Source: Candidatus Vondammii sp. HM_W22
GTDB taxonomy: Bacteria > Pseudomonadota > Gammaproteobacteria > Chromatiales > Chromatiaceae
Reading direction: 5' to 3'
Assembly: GCF_022530855.2 (NCBI RefSeq)
Contig: NZ_CP099567.1
Coordinates: 3,100,001-3,164,000 of the forward strand
Length of the DNA stretch: 64,000 nt
Below are positions 35,901 through 45,741 of the stretch, piece by piece. The translations under genes and the position numbers were made by a program. Below the pieces are notes generated by a model, which was not told the origin of the DNA, did not search any database, and worked only from the letters and a program-made list of their open reading frames with translations. Within the stretch, counting starts at the first letter, position 1. Every line of letters begins with the position of its first letter.

Positions 35901-36005
35901 ATTGTCTGGGGTCTGATGGTCTCCACCATTCTCACCCTGTTCGTCGTCCCGCTGCTCTACCGTATTTTTATGGGATCACGTTGGGCGGCACGAACTAAAA
36001 ACTGA
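32925..36005 (+). CDS. RND efflux permease (AcrB/HAE-type)
   Basis: The 1026-aa product has the duplicated RND layout: TM1 at the N-terminus, a large periplasmic loop, TM2-6 (MQTNALLGLLMVLLVTWLFL onward), a second loop and TM8-12. The proton-relay Asp pair is seen in TM4, VISLGMLVDDAVVVVESIYY. N-terminal SYNLLPREQDPSI and GAAAEDVEKRITEVLEKKI are typical of HAE-type pumps rather than heavy-metal (HME) pumps. It works with the preceding adaptor. No outer-membrane factor or local regulator is adjacent. The drug or metabolite exported is unknown. Confidence 0.9.
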   Translation: MLTRLYQNHVLANLTFAMVLMVGYLSYNLLPREQDPSINFNWIDITTILPGAAAEDVEKRITEVLEKKIRTISDIKFVSSVSRESISSILVRFDDMPAAKFDKRVADLRREVQNAEDELPDDTSTPFVFEITTANAFPSATLAVVGTADDENLRRHAENVKKDVERIKGVDRLLKTALRSPELQVNFLPEQLEAAGISPSQLADTVISNFRDLAAGNARINDQNWLIRIIGQESDPEPLAALPITGAEGEIPLGNLAEVVRARGKAAQAVRYNGRPAVMLAVTKKESANTLELVKRVADYAAERNRFKELTGVELVLVDDQAEITLNALNIMQTNALLGLLMVLLVTWLFLGSRIALLTTIGIPFILAGTFWCLRSLDQTLNVSVLLGVVISLGMLVDDAVVVVESIYYRLQRGADVVSATMESLKEVVAPVTTAVLTTMAAFLPLMLLPGILGKYMLVIPLVVTIALAISLVEAFWMLPAHMMGASINFDHPSRLQKTRINALHWIRVKYTKLLVRAMRWPKLILFCTIMMFATALAATLAGKVKIDFFATDPIRLFYVSLEMPAGTPLNITLEKVLEVEQKVRSQVRQGEVRNIISYAGQLFTETAPFFGDHYGQILVALNSKSDGLRGVDEMIESMRQEITATPGPNKIFFLRLAGGPPTTKPIIIKVRGDDTATIRLAAAELKSFLKSNPAVRDITDDDSQGQMELVTRVNQDAARRAGISPIEVTRTLRLLIDGEIVAKMQDRGEELEVRVQARPQILHSITQPGNYTLPLPDGGRIALNELIETESRPSLGNIRHYNFRRTITVEADLDKKLTDTVTANNLILEQWDKINHRYPSIDLDFSGELDDIQESIDAIQILFLFGVGLMYLILGTQFKSYFQPLMILATVPMAFTGVVAGLMITDNPLSLFTIYGVVALAGIAVNAAIVLITAANERLNQGMSVLHATLYAARRRLIPILITSLTTIAGLFSLATGLGGASLMWGPVATAIVWGLMVSTILTLFVVPLLYRIFMGSRWAARTKN

Positions 36006-36083
36006 TCACCCACTGCATTTTCCAAGATCATCGTTATAATCAAGCTTTTAAAAACAACACCAAGGGACAAGTAGGCCAATATC

Positions 36084-36938
36084 GTGAAACTGAGCTTGGA
36101 AGAATTCAGAGCCTGGAACAACAAAAGTATCACTCTGCTGGGCATGTCTGGCGTGGGGAAAACCCATCTTGCCTCCCTGCTGCGCAAAGATAACTGGTTC
36201 CACTACTCTGGCGACTACCGCATAGGTACCCGCTATCTGGATGAAGAGATCCTTGACCTGATCAAACAACAGGCGATGCAAGTCCCCTTAATTCAGGAGC
36301 TGCTGCTCAAGGATTGGATCTATATTCGCAACAACATCAAGGTGGATGACCTGGGTCCGGTTATGAGCTTTGTCGGAAAGCTCGGCAATCCTGAGTTGGG
36401 GGGAATACCCCTGGGAGAGTTCCAGCGCCGCCAGGCACTCTATCGCCAGGCAGAGGTCCTGGCCATGATGGATGTGCCGGTATTCATCCACAAGGCACAT
36501 CATATCTATGGCTATCGTCATTTTGTCAATGATGTAGGTGGCAGCCTGTGCGATATAGAAGCCCCGGAAATCATTGATCTGCTGGCGAAACACAGCCTCA
36601 TTCTCTACATACAGGCAAGCGATCATGCCGAAGAGGAGAGGCTGATAAAGCGTGCCCAGAGTAATCCGAAACCACTCTATTTCCGACCCGGTTTCCTTCA
36701 GGAACAGCTCACTGAGTATCTCCGGGAGCAGCAGCTGGAATACGCCGCTGAGATGGATCCCACTGAATTCACCCGCTGGATCTTCCCACGGCTATTCCGT
36801 TCACGAATACCCTGTTATGAAGCCATTGCGGCTCCACAAGGTTACACCGTCACCTCCAACGAGGTCAGCGCAGTGAAAGATGAAGCGGATTTCATAAAGC
36901 TGCTGGAAAAAGCCATTGCACGCAATGAAAACGAATAA
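36084..36938 (+). CDS. P-loop ATPase of unknown function, upstream of metA
   Basis: The 284-aa product starts at GTG 36084. A Walker A motif lies near the N-terminus (LLGMSGVGKTHLASLLRKDN). No membrane segments are seen. It shows LILYIQASDHAEEERLIKRA, which resembles the LID/base-binding end of small-molecule kinases, and a long helical C-terminal half. I remember homologues annotated only as ATPase next to metA in other gammaproteobacteria, but do not know a function. metA follows 15 nt after its stop, so the two are probably cotranscribed. Confidence 0.75.
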   Translation: MKLSLEEFRAWNNKSITLLGMSGVGKTHLASLLRKDNWFHYSGDYRIGTRYLDEEILDLIKQQAMQVPLIQELLLKDWIYIRNNIKVDDLGPVMSFVGKLGNPELGGIPLGEFQRRQALYRQAEVLAMMDVPVFIHKAHHIYGYRHFVNDVGGSLCDIEAPEIIDLLAKHSLILYIQASDHAEEERLIKRAQSNPKPLYFRPGFLQEQLTEYLREQQLEYAAEMDPTEFTRWIFPRLFRSRIPCYEAIAAPQGYTVTSNEVSAVKDEADFIKLLEKAIARNENE

Positions 36939-36952
36939 CAGGAGCTGACCAC

Positions 36953-38023
36953 ATGCCACTGGTAGCACACAACAGCCTGCCCACCTTCGATCGGTTGCGC
37001 CAATCGGGACAAACCGTTCTGAAACCGGCACGCGCCGAAAAACAGCACATCCGCGAGCTCCATATCGGCCTGCTGAACATGATGCCGGATGCCGCCCTGG
37101 AAGCGACCGAACGGCAGTTCTTTCAGTTGATTGGCGAAAGCAATCCCATCGCTCAGTTCTATGTACACCCTTTTACACTCGATATACTCCCACGCGGGGA
37201 AAAGGCCTCACAGCATATTGCAGAGTATTACGAATCGTTTCAGCAGATCCGCAACGATGGCCTGGATGCATTGATCATTACCGGTGCCGCCCCAACCCAT
37301 CCAAACCTTCATGACGAACCTTTTTGGGACCCACTAGGCGAAGTGGTCAATTGGGCCTATGAAAACGTCACCTCGACACTCTGCTCCTGCCTGGCCACCC
37401 ATGCCGTGCTCCAGGCAAGATACAATCAGCCACGAAATCCTCTGGGCTTCAAGCGCTCGGGAATCTATCCCAACTGGGTGGCAGATCGGTCTCACCCCCT
37501 GGTAAATGACGTCAATACTCACTTTGATGTGCCTCACTCAAGATTCAACGAAATCTCGCGGGAACAGTTCAGCCAGGCAGGATTGCACGTGCTTGCAGAG
37601 AGTAAAGAGGCCGGTGTTCACCTCGCCGTGAGCACTGACCGTTTTCGCATGGTCTATTTCCAGGGGCATCCCGAGTACGAAATCGTCAGCCTGCTGAAAG
37701 AGTATAAGCGGGAAGTGCTGCTGTACTCTGCCGGAAAAAGAACAGAATACCCACCCTTCCCGGACAATTTCTTTGCGCCAAGGGAGCTGGCAATTCTGGA
37801 TGAATACCGGTTCCGCCTGCAAAGTGCGCTGGAACAGGGCGAAACGCCCCCCGATTTCCCGGAGAGACTAATCGCATCCCGACTAAACAACACCTGGCAC
37901 GACACGGCCGAGGCGATTGTCGGAAACTGGATTGGTGCTGTCTACCAGCTCACTCACAGCGACCGGAAAAAGCCGTTTATGGATGGAATTGATCCGGATA
38001 ATCCACTGGGGTTGACGTTCTGA
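36953..38023 (+). CDS. metA: Homoserine O-acyltransferase (MetA family)
   Basis: MetA activates homoserine by succinylation or acetylation, the first committed step of methionine synthesis. The 356-aa product begins MPLVAHNSLPTFDRLRQSGQ and has IRELHIGLLNMMPDAALEAT, LIITGAAPTH and the catalytic Cys in STLCSCLATHAVLQ. SHPLVNDVNTHFDVPHSRF and YFQGHPEYE, the catalytic His-Glu pair, follow. It has about 40 extra C-terminal residues compared with E. coli MetA. AGGAGCTGACCACATG gives a good ribosome binding site. Acetyl versus succinyl preference cannot be decided safely here. Confidence 0.92.
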   Translation: MPLVAHNSLPTFDRLRQSGQTVLKPARAEKQHIRELHIGLLNMMPDAALEATERQFFQLIGESNPIAQFYVHPFTLDILPRGEKASQHIAEYYESFQQIRNDGLDALIITGAAPTHPNLHDEPFWDPLGEVVNWAYENVTSTLCSCLATHAVLQARYNQPRNPLGFKRSGIYPNWVADRSHPLVNDVNTHFDVPHSRFNEISREQFSQAGLHVLAESKEAGVHLAVSTDRFRMVYFQGHPEYEIVSLLKEYKREVLLYSAGKRTEYPPFPDNFFAPRELAILDEYRFRLQSALEQGETPPDFPERLIASRLNNTWHDTAEAIVGNWIGAVYQLTHSDRKKPFMDGIDPDNPLGLTF

Positions 38024-38159
38024 CAACCACCCGAAGCAATCACTCTCGCAAAAACACCAGGATCGCAAAATTATAATTTAGTGTTATTCAGAAGATATTA
38101 AAAAGTATTCCTGGTCTCTAATTTTGAGAGAAAGAGAACCGCTTTCGTGCGAACATTAG

Positions 38160-39001
38160 ATAGTATCGTCATAAGATTATAGCCCAAAGCACCATACGCC
38201 TAATCCGGACAGCGGTAACAAATGAACGGGTGTTTTTCGCATAGCGTATCGTAATACCACGCCAGCGTTGAAGACGTAGAAACGCATTCTCAAACCAAAT
38301 GTACTGATTTAGTACAGATGCTTGTCATATTCTCGCTGCTCTTTGCTATCCTTCTTTGATGGAATAACAACACTTATATCCTGTGATTTTGCCTTCTCTA
38401 ATACCTCTATGTGTATCGTAAGCCCTATTATCAACCAAAAGATATCGCCTCTAAACCCATCAAATCAGTGTATTAGCCTGCGTGCAATCAGCTCTGGTAC
38501 CTTTCCGTAAGAATGAATCATTGGCATACCATGCGCATCCACGGCCAAGTGAATCTTGGTGTTAAGCCCCCTTTGTACGGCTCATATCTTAGATTGCCTC
38601 CTACCACACCTGCCGCATGTGGCTGAACCTTGATATGACTGCCATCAGTCATAATCCATTCAAAGTCCGGCTCATCAATTATCTGGGACAATAAATCCCC
38701 CCATATGCCTTTATCACGCCAACGACAAAAACGCCGATGGGTGTTCTTCCAATCACCATGATCAGATGGTAAGTCGTGCCACGGCGCGCCTGTGCGTAAA
38801 ATGCCAGAATACCGCATTGAGAAACAGACGGTTATCTTTAGCTATGCCACCATGCATCCCTTTTTGCCCTGTAAGGTATGATGGTAGTAGTTCACTATGT
38901 ATTGCCGTGTCTTTTGTGTGCTGGTGTTGTCATTATATTATTGGTTTTTAGTTGTTAAGTTGGATCTTAGTACAGCTTATTTAAACTCATGACGATACTA
39001 T
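38160..39001 (-). mobile_element. IS5-family insertion sequence, copy A (uninterrupted but with a broken gene)
   Basis: The ends are inverted repeats ATAGTATCGTCAT (38160-38172) and ATGACGATACTAT (38989-39001). Between them, on the minus strand, is a degraded IS5-type transposase. A diverged copy B at about 51136-54690 is split by later insertions. Copy A supplies the empty-site sequence that proves those insertions. Copy A has about 85 extra bases near its right end (about 38905-38985) compared with copy B. Outer boundaries could extend several bases further. Confidence 0.8.
38173..38895 (-). pseudogene. IS5-family transposase, copy A, frameshifted
   Basis: Minus-strand pieces read GKKGMHGGIAKDNRLFLNAV, then GILRTGAPWHDLPSDHGDWK after a slip near 38810, then RFCRWRDKGIWGDLLSQIID and WIMTDGSHIKVQPHAAGVVG with the first Asp. 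After further slips the C-terminus is FENAFLRLQRWRGITIRYAK at about 38265. The DDE core and C-terminal RWRGI-RYAK signature place it in the IS5 family. At least three frame changes; inactive. Confidence 0.85.
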
Positions 39002-39054
39002 ATAGGACAATCCCAATACGATTTTACGGCAACAATGCAAGCCAAAGCATCGAT

Positions 39055-39096
39055 CAACCTAGGCTACATCTATTCTAATAGATGTAGCCTAGGTTG
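39055..39096. repeat. Perfect 42-bp palindrome (20-bp arms)
   Basis: CAACCTAGGCTACATCTATT (39055-39074), two bases CT, then its exact reverse complement at 39077-39096. No T-run follows. It lies between IS5 copy A and waaA, about 155 bp before the waaA start. It could be a terminator for the metA side, a cruciform, or a repeat-derived element; no second copy was found in this window. Confidence 0.85.
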
Positions 39097-39251
39097 GCGG
39101 AAGGGGTGAGTTGTTGGTTCTGCGTAGCTGGTAAGTCCACTTATTTTAACTGGTCTTCATGCTGTGCAGCCGAGGCGGGTCAACATTGCTGTTTTTCGCT
39201 ATACTACGAACCCACTCTAAACGGAGACTGTCTCGTACTCAAGAGTAACTG

Positions 39252-40508
39252 ATGCAGCGCCTCTACACCCTACTGCTCTACCTTAGCCTGCCACTGGTAC
39301 TTGCTCGTCTCCTCTGGCGAAGTATTCGGGTGCCTGAATACAGACTGCGCATAGCTGAGCGTTTTGGGTGTTTTCCCTCGCTTAACATAGAAAGCAGCCT
39401 CTGGATTCACTCCGTCTCAGTAGGCGAGACTCAGGCGGCAGAGCCTCTGGTGAGACAGCTAATAGAGCAGTACCCGGAGCTTCCCCTAATGATCACCACA
39501 ACAACGCCTACGGGCTCTGATCGTGTCAGGAAACTGTTTGGTGACAAAGTTTATCACGTATATTTTCCCTATGATCTGCCATTTGCTATTCATGGTTTTT
39601 TGTATCGAACCAAACCACGACTATTGGTGATGATGGAGACTGAATTGTGGCCCAATCTGCTGGCAATCTGCGATAAAGAGGGCATTCCAACGATACTTGC
39701 CAACGCCCGGTTATCTGAGCATTCGGCAAGTGGATATGCACGTTTTGATTTTTTTACCAGAGAGATATTTGAGCATATTGGATTGGTTGCCGCCCAGGCA
39801 CCGGCAGATGCAGAGCATTTCCTCGGGTTGGGTGTGCCTTCCGACAGGGTACGAGTTACCGGCAGTATCAAGTTTGATATCCGGTTGCCGGCGAGCCTTC
39901 ACGAACAGGCTGAAGTGATGCGCCGGCAATGGGGAGACAGGCCTGTCTGGGTAGCTGCGAGTACCCATGAAGGGGAGGATGAACAGATTCTCCAGGCACA
40001 CAGGCAAATACTCAAGCATCAGCCAACTGCTTTATTGGTGTTAGTGCCACGCCATCCCGAGCGATTCGACCGGGTGGCCGCTCTTTGCCGGAAAGAAGAT
40101 TTTTTGCTGATACGCCGATCAGAGGGTCATGGCTGCACCCAAAACACCTCGGTGTTTCTTGGGGACACTATGGGTGAGTTGACGCTGTTTCTGGCGGCGG
40201 CTGATGTAGCGTTTGTCGGAGGTAGTCTGATGCCGGTTGGCGGGCACAATGTGCTTGAGCCCGCGGCTCTTGGAGTGCCGGTGGTTTTCGGACCACATAT
40301 GTTCAATTTTGCGGCTATCAGTCGGATGCTGTTGGCTGAAAAAGCGGCTGCTGAAGTGGCTGGAGTTGAAGGACTCGCCGCCATCGTGACGCGCTGGCTG
40401 GGAGATGCCAGCGAACGTGCCAGTTTTGGTCAAAATGGAAAATGTGTTGTGGAGGCCAATCGTGGGGCGCTGAACCGGCTTTACGCGTTAATTCAGGATA
40501 GGCTGTGA
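39252..40508 (+). CDS. waaA: 3-deoxy-D-manno-octulosonic acid (Kdo) transferase
   Basis: WaaA adds Kdo residues to lipid IVA at the inner membrane. The 418-aa product has an N-terminal membrane anchor (LYTLLLYLSLPLVLARLLW), the glycosyltransferase-N domain with WIHSVSVGETQAAEPLVRQL including the catalytic Glu, and FPYDLPFAIHGFLYRTKPRL with METELWPNLL. The C-terminal GT-B domain has FVGGSLMPVGGHNVLEPAAL, the sugar-nucleotide binding signature. The frame is intact. It links to the other lipid A genes of the window (lpxA-like, gnnA/B-like, lptD). Confidence 0.95.
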   Translation: MQRLYTLLLYLSLPLVLARLLWRSIRVPEYRLRIAERFGCFPSLNIESSLWIHSVSVGETQAAEPLVRQLIEQYPELPLMITTTTPTGSDRVRKLFGDKVYHVYFPYDLPFAIHGFLYRTKPRLLVMMETELWPNLLAICDKEGIPTILANARLSEHSASGYARFDFFTREIFEHIGLVAAQAPADAEHFLGLGVPSDRVRVTGSIKFDIRLPASLHEQAEVMRRQWGDRPVWVAASTHEGEDEQILQAHRQILKHQPTALLVLVPRHPERFDRVAALCRKEDFLLIRRSEGHGCTQNTSVFLGDTMGELTLFLAAADVAFVGGSLMPVGGHNVLEPAALGVPVVFGPHMFNFAAISRMLLAEKAAAEVAGVEGLAAIVTRWLGDASERASFGQNGKCVVEANRGALNRLYALIQDRL

Positions 40509-40548
40509 TACTTGTTTGACTCATCCTTGTTAGGCCGCTTTCGCGGAT

Positions 40549-40689
40549 TCAACTCGCAAGTGCAACAGGTGGGTTGATCCCTAAAAATACCTGATTAGGT
40601 GTTTTCACGCCAAGACACCTTCTTGGTTTGTTGTCGAGTTTGTCCATTATCTGGTTGATCTACTTCTTGGTGAGCTGTGTGTATCTCAT
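40549..40689 (-). pseudogene. IS30-family transposase relic, internally deleted
   Basis: Minus-strand reading from ATG 40689 gives MRYTQLTKK, a TAG, INQIMDKLDNKPRRCLGVKT and PNQVFLGINPPVALAS, then stop. The first residues match an IS30-type N-terminus (M-Y-QLT-EQR-QI) and the rest matches the extreme C-terminus (LN-RPRK-LGY-TP-EVF). Only about 47 codons are left, so nearly the whole transposase has been deleted in frame while both ends survive. Confidence 0.75.
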
Positions 40690-41050
40690 GGTGCTCCTCT
40701 TTTCTTGCCGGATAGAGAATGCCTTGGTGCTACCCCAGCTTACCCTCTATTCGTCAAACAGAGTTACACTTACAAATTGAATTCACGTTTTAAAGTAAGG
40801 AATGCAGAGAACACGAAGGAACACAGAGTTCACAGCGAAATACTCTCTTTTCTTGCCGGAATAAGAATAATTCGTCGGCATCTCCATACTATCCTGCCTC
40901 TTGCCAATCTCTGCGTGAGGTTATCGATGCGTTATGCGTATGTTACTGTCTGTCAGTTTCCGTAAAAACTTTATAGAAACTAATGACCTGTGATAGGATG
41001 TTAATTCGTCTTGGATGACGTATGCCATTAAATCAACAAGGAGTGTTTTC
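40690..41050. other. Intergenic stretch before comEA-like gene
   Basis: About 360 bases. An open frame at 40705-40965 has no ribosome binding site and includes GAACACGAAGGAACACAGAG, a phrase that I recognise as common in intergenic repeats. No gene is called. A weak AT-rich region near 40960-41000 may carry the comEA-like promoter. Confidence 0.35.
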
Positions 41051-41323
41051 ATGAAAATAGCTATTCAATGCTTTTTATCCCTCTTGCTGCTGGTCTCTGC
41101 GGTTTCATTCGCGGGTAAAGTTAATATCAACAGTGCGGATGCAACCGCTATTGCCACTGAGTTAAAGGGTGTGGGAGAGGCTAAGGCGCAGGCTATTGTC
41201 GCCTACCGTGAGGCCAATGGTCCTTTCAAATCGGCAGATGATCTCTCACAGGTGAAGGGGATTGGTGATCGCACTGTGGATATCAACAGGGAAAATATAG
41301 TGGTCGGCAGTAAGTCTGAATAG
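41051..41323 (+). CDS. ComEA-family helix-hairpin-helix DNA-binding protein
   Basis: From ATG 41051 (AAGGAGTG 13 nt upstream) the 90-aa product has a signal peptide (CFLSLLLLVSAVSFAG) and a double helix-hairpin-helix: VNINSADATAIATELKGVGE, then FKSADDLSQVKGIGDRTVDI. In competent bacteria such periplasmic proteins bind incoming DNA and act as a ratchet in uptake; many short single-gene forms exist in proteobacteria without proof of competence. No other competence genes are nearby. Confidence 0.85.
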   Translation: MKIAIQCFLSLLLLVSAVSFAGKVNINSADATAIATELKGVGEAKAQAIVAYREANGPFKSADDLSQVKGIGDRTVDINRENIVVGSKSE

Positions 41324-41414
41324 TTTCTGTTCGGAAATTGTACAGACCGTCATCCGGCCTGTGCCGGAATGGCGGTCTAAACGGGCCGCATCATCTCTGC
41401 ATCCCTTTGTAACC

Positions 41415-42077
41415 CTAAAATTGAAACGCTTCTATGGCAGGTGCACCGATTAGTGGATCAAGCTCTGTCTCAAACAACCCTTCGGTGCGCCAGGCATCAT
41501 CACTTACCCGGGTGATCAGGTTGGCTTCCATTGCCGGGGCTTCTCCGGTAACGACAAACAGACGACCACCAACGCTGAGTTGCTGTTTCAGTGCTTCTGT
41601 CAGAGTTGGCATGGAGCCGGTAACAGCGATAGCGTCGAAAGGAGCACCTTCAAGCTCCTCTGCCAGGCCATCACTGTTTCGCAGTTCCACATTTTTGATA
41701 TTCTGATCATCAAGCCGGGCTTGTGCCTGTTGAGTAAATTCAGCATTGGTGTCCAGGCTAATGACGCTCTCCGCCAGTTTTGCAATGCAGGCGGTGAGAT
41801 AGCCGCTGCCAGTGCCAATTTCGAGCACTTTATCGGCCGGCTGGATATTCAGCGCCTGTAGCAGCCGTCCCTCTACTCTGGGAAACATCATATGCTGGTC
41901 GCCACTGAGGGGTATTTCGATATCAGCGTATGCCAGTCCCTGGTATTTCTCGGGGACAAAAGCATCACGGGGCATGCTTTCCATCAGTGACAGCACTCGC
42001 TGATCCAAGACCTCCCAAGGACGGATCTGCTGCTCGACCATGTTGAAGCGGGCCTGCTCGAAACTGCTGGTGGTCAT
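41415..42077 (-). CDS. Protein-L-isoaspartate O-methyltransferase family protein
   Basis: The 220-aa product begins FEQARFNMVEQQIRPWEVLD, the start seen in Pcm paralogues encoded near tolC. SAM-binding motif I is VLEIGTGSGYLTACIAKLA and a post-I acidic residue is in VISLDTN. The true Pcm repair enzyme usually starts differently, so isoaspartate repair is uncertain. It is divergent from thiC; the 280-bp gap carries the TPP riboswitch on the other strand. Confidence 0.8.
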   Translation of the reverse strand: MTTSSFEQARFNMVEQQIRPWEVLDQRVLSLMESMPRDAFVPEKYQGLAYADIEIPLSGDQHMMFPRVEGRLLQALNIQPADKVLEIGTGSGYLTACIAKLAESVISLDTNAEFTQQAQARLDDQNIKNVELRNSDGLAEELEGAPFDAIAVTGSMPTLTEALKQQLSVGGRLFVVTGEAPAMEANLITRVSDDAWRTEGLFETELDPLIGAPAIEAFQF

Positions 42078-42224
42078 TGGAATTCCCCTGGTTCTGAATG
42101 TTCGGGTTTAATGCGATCTGCTATTTTGACATAAATTGGTACTAAGGCTAGATAGTTTATACCTCCTTCTCCACACACACTCAACGGTTGCAATACAATG
42201 CTGCCTCAGATAACTTGCACAGAT

Positions 42225-44249
<2,025 letters not shown>

Positions 44250-44263
44250 CGCCTTTCCAGTGT

Positions 44264-44301
44264 AGCCCCATCACTCCGGCCTGAGCCGGGTTGATGGGGC
44301 T
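44264..44301. terminator. Strong stem-loop after thiC (terminator-like)
   Basis: AGCCCCATCA (44264-44273) pairs with TGATGGGGCT (44292-44301), with an inner CCGGC/GCCGG pairing. It sits 14 nt after thiC. The T-run expected for an intrinsic terminator is absent, so it may be a 3' stabilising hairpin instead. Confidence 0.6.
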
Positions 44302-44372
44302 GGTGCGACCTGACCTGCTTTTTGTCTAATCGGGCATAAAATGGAGCGCTTGTTCTGTTGTAGTGTTAGCCT

Positions 44373-45737
44373 ATGACCATGCAATGGGATCAACTACTGT
44401 CAAGCAAACGGCTGGGCTCTAACCAGTCCTCTTCCACCCTGGTCGCCCGAACTGATTTTCAGCGGGATTTTGACCGCATTGTTTTCTCGTCCGCCTTTCG
44501 CCGAATGCAGGATAAGACTCAGGTCTTTCCTCTTTCACGGGTCGACTATATTCGCACCCGGCTGACCCATAGTCTGGAGGCGTCGAGTATCGGGCGTTCT
44601 CTTGGCACTCAGGTTGGTGAGCAGATTATCGCCCGGCAAGGGTTGCAGGGTATCGAGGCATCCGATTTTGGCGATATTTGTGCTGCTGCCTGTCTCTCAC
44701 ACGATATTGGTAATCCTCCGTTCGGTCATTCAGGCGAAGATGCATTCAGACATTGGGCGGCCAGAGCGGCTTACGGGAAGCGCCGGGTGGCTGTGTTGCA
44801 GGACAGTGAGAGAGAGGACTTCCTCAGTTTTGAGGGCAATGCCCAGGGTTTTCGTATCCTCACCCGACTGCAGAATCCAGATAACAGGGGAGGTCTGCAG
44901 CTCACCTGTGCCACATTGGCCGCCTTTACCAAGTACCCCCGTGAATCCTGCTTGGGTGGCAGCCACTTTGGCGGTGTCAGCGCAAAGAAACAGGGGTTTG
45001 TGGCGGAAGACCGGGCAGCCTTTACTGAGGTGGCAGAGAGTGTCGGTCTGATCCGGAAGGATAAGGCCCGTGCCATCTGGTGTCGCCATCCCCTGGCCTT
45101 CCTGGTTGAGGCCGCGGATGATATCAGCTATCGGGTGATAGACATCGAAGATGGTTACCGCTTGGGATACCTCACCCTGCAGCAAGTATTGGATCTCTAT
45201 CTAGCTGTTATCAAGGAACCAGATGAGCAACAGGCTAGGCTGAAAAGCATCAGGGACAACAAAGGCAAAGTGGAATTTCTCCGTGCCAAGGTGATCAATG
45301 ATGTCGTTAGCCAGGCTATGAGCTGTTTTCTCGACAATGAACAGCAAATGTTGTCCGGGGAATTAGAGCAGCCGTTATTGGCTCAACTTCCAAAACGACA
45401 GGAGATGGATTGGCTAATAGAAGTTGCCAGGGAGAAGATCTATCAGGTTGCCGAGGTGGTGGAGATTCAGGCGGCTGGCTTTCGGATTATTGGCGATCTG
45501 CTGGAGTGCTTTGTCGAGGTGCTGGATGATATTGCTGAGCAGAGAGAGGGCGCCCCGGCTCGCAGTCGAATGATTGCACGGCTGGTGCCGGAGCAGTTTA
45601 TCGGTGCTGAGCGTGTTCCTTCCGACAGTCTCTATACGCGCCTGCTCCGGCTAACCGATTTCATCGCCGGTATGACGGATTCCTATGCGGTCTCCCTCTA
45701 CAAGAAGCTGACAGGAATATCGTTGCCGAACGGCTGA
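44373..45737 (+). CDS. dgt: Deoxyguanosinetriphosphate triphosphohydrolase (dGTPase) family protein
   Basis: Dgt cleaves dGTP (or other dNTPs) to nucleoside and triphosphate, influencing dNTP pools. The 454-aa product is an HD-domain hydrolase: FSSAFRRMQDKTQVFPLSRV, then RTRLTHSLEASSIGRSLGTQ with the first His, CLSHDIGNPPFGHSGEDAFR with the HD pair, and VEAADDISYRVIDIEDGY with the last Asp. Start ATG 44373, with a second ATG two codons on. It is convergent with rapA, with 4 nt between the stops. Confidence 0.92.
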   Translation: MTMQWDQLLSSKRLGSNQSSSTLVARTDFQRDFDRIVFSSAFRRMQDKTQVFPLSRVDYIRTRLTHSLEASSIGRSLGTQVGEQIIARQGLQGIEASDFGDICAAACLSHDIGNPPFGHSGEDAFRHWAARAAYGKRRVAVLQDSEREDFLSFEGNAQGFRILTRLQNPDNRGGLQLTCATLAAFTKYPRESCLGGSHFGGVSAKKQGFVAEDRAAFTEVAESVGLIRKDKARAIWCRHPLAFLVEAADDISYRVIDIEDGYRLGYLTLQQVLDLYLAVIKEPDEQQARLKSIRDNKGKVEFLRAKVINDVVSQAMSCFLDNEQQMLSGELEQPLLAQLPKRQEMDWLIEVAREKIYQVAEVVEIQAAGFRIIGDLLECFVEVLDDIAEQREGAPARSRMIARLVPEQFIGAERVPSDSLYTRLLRLTDFIAGMTDSYAVSLYKKLTGISLPNG

Positions 45738-45741
45738 GCCC

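Noticed and set aside
40705-40965. 86-codon open frame after the IS30 relic
   Set aside because: Includes a repeat-like phrase (GAACACGAAGGAACACAGAG), no ribosome binding site and no family match.
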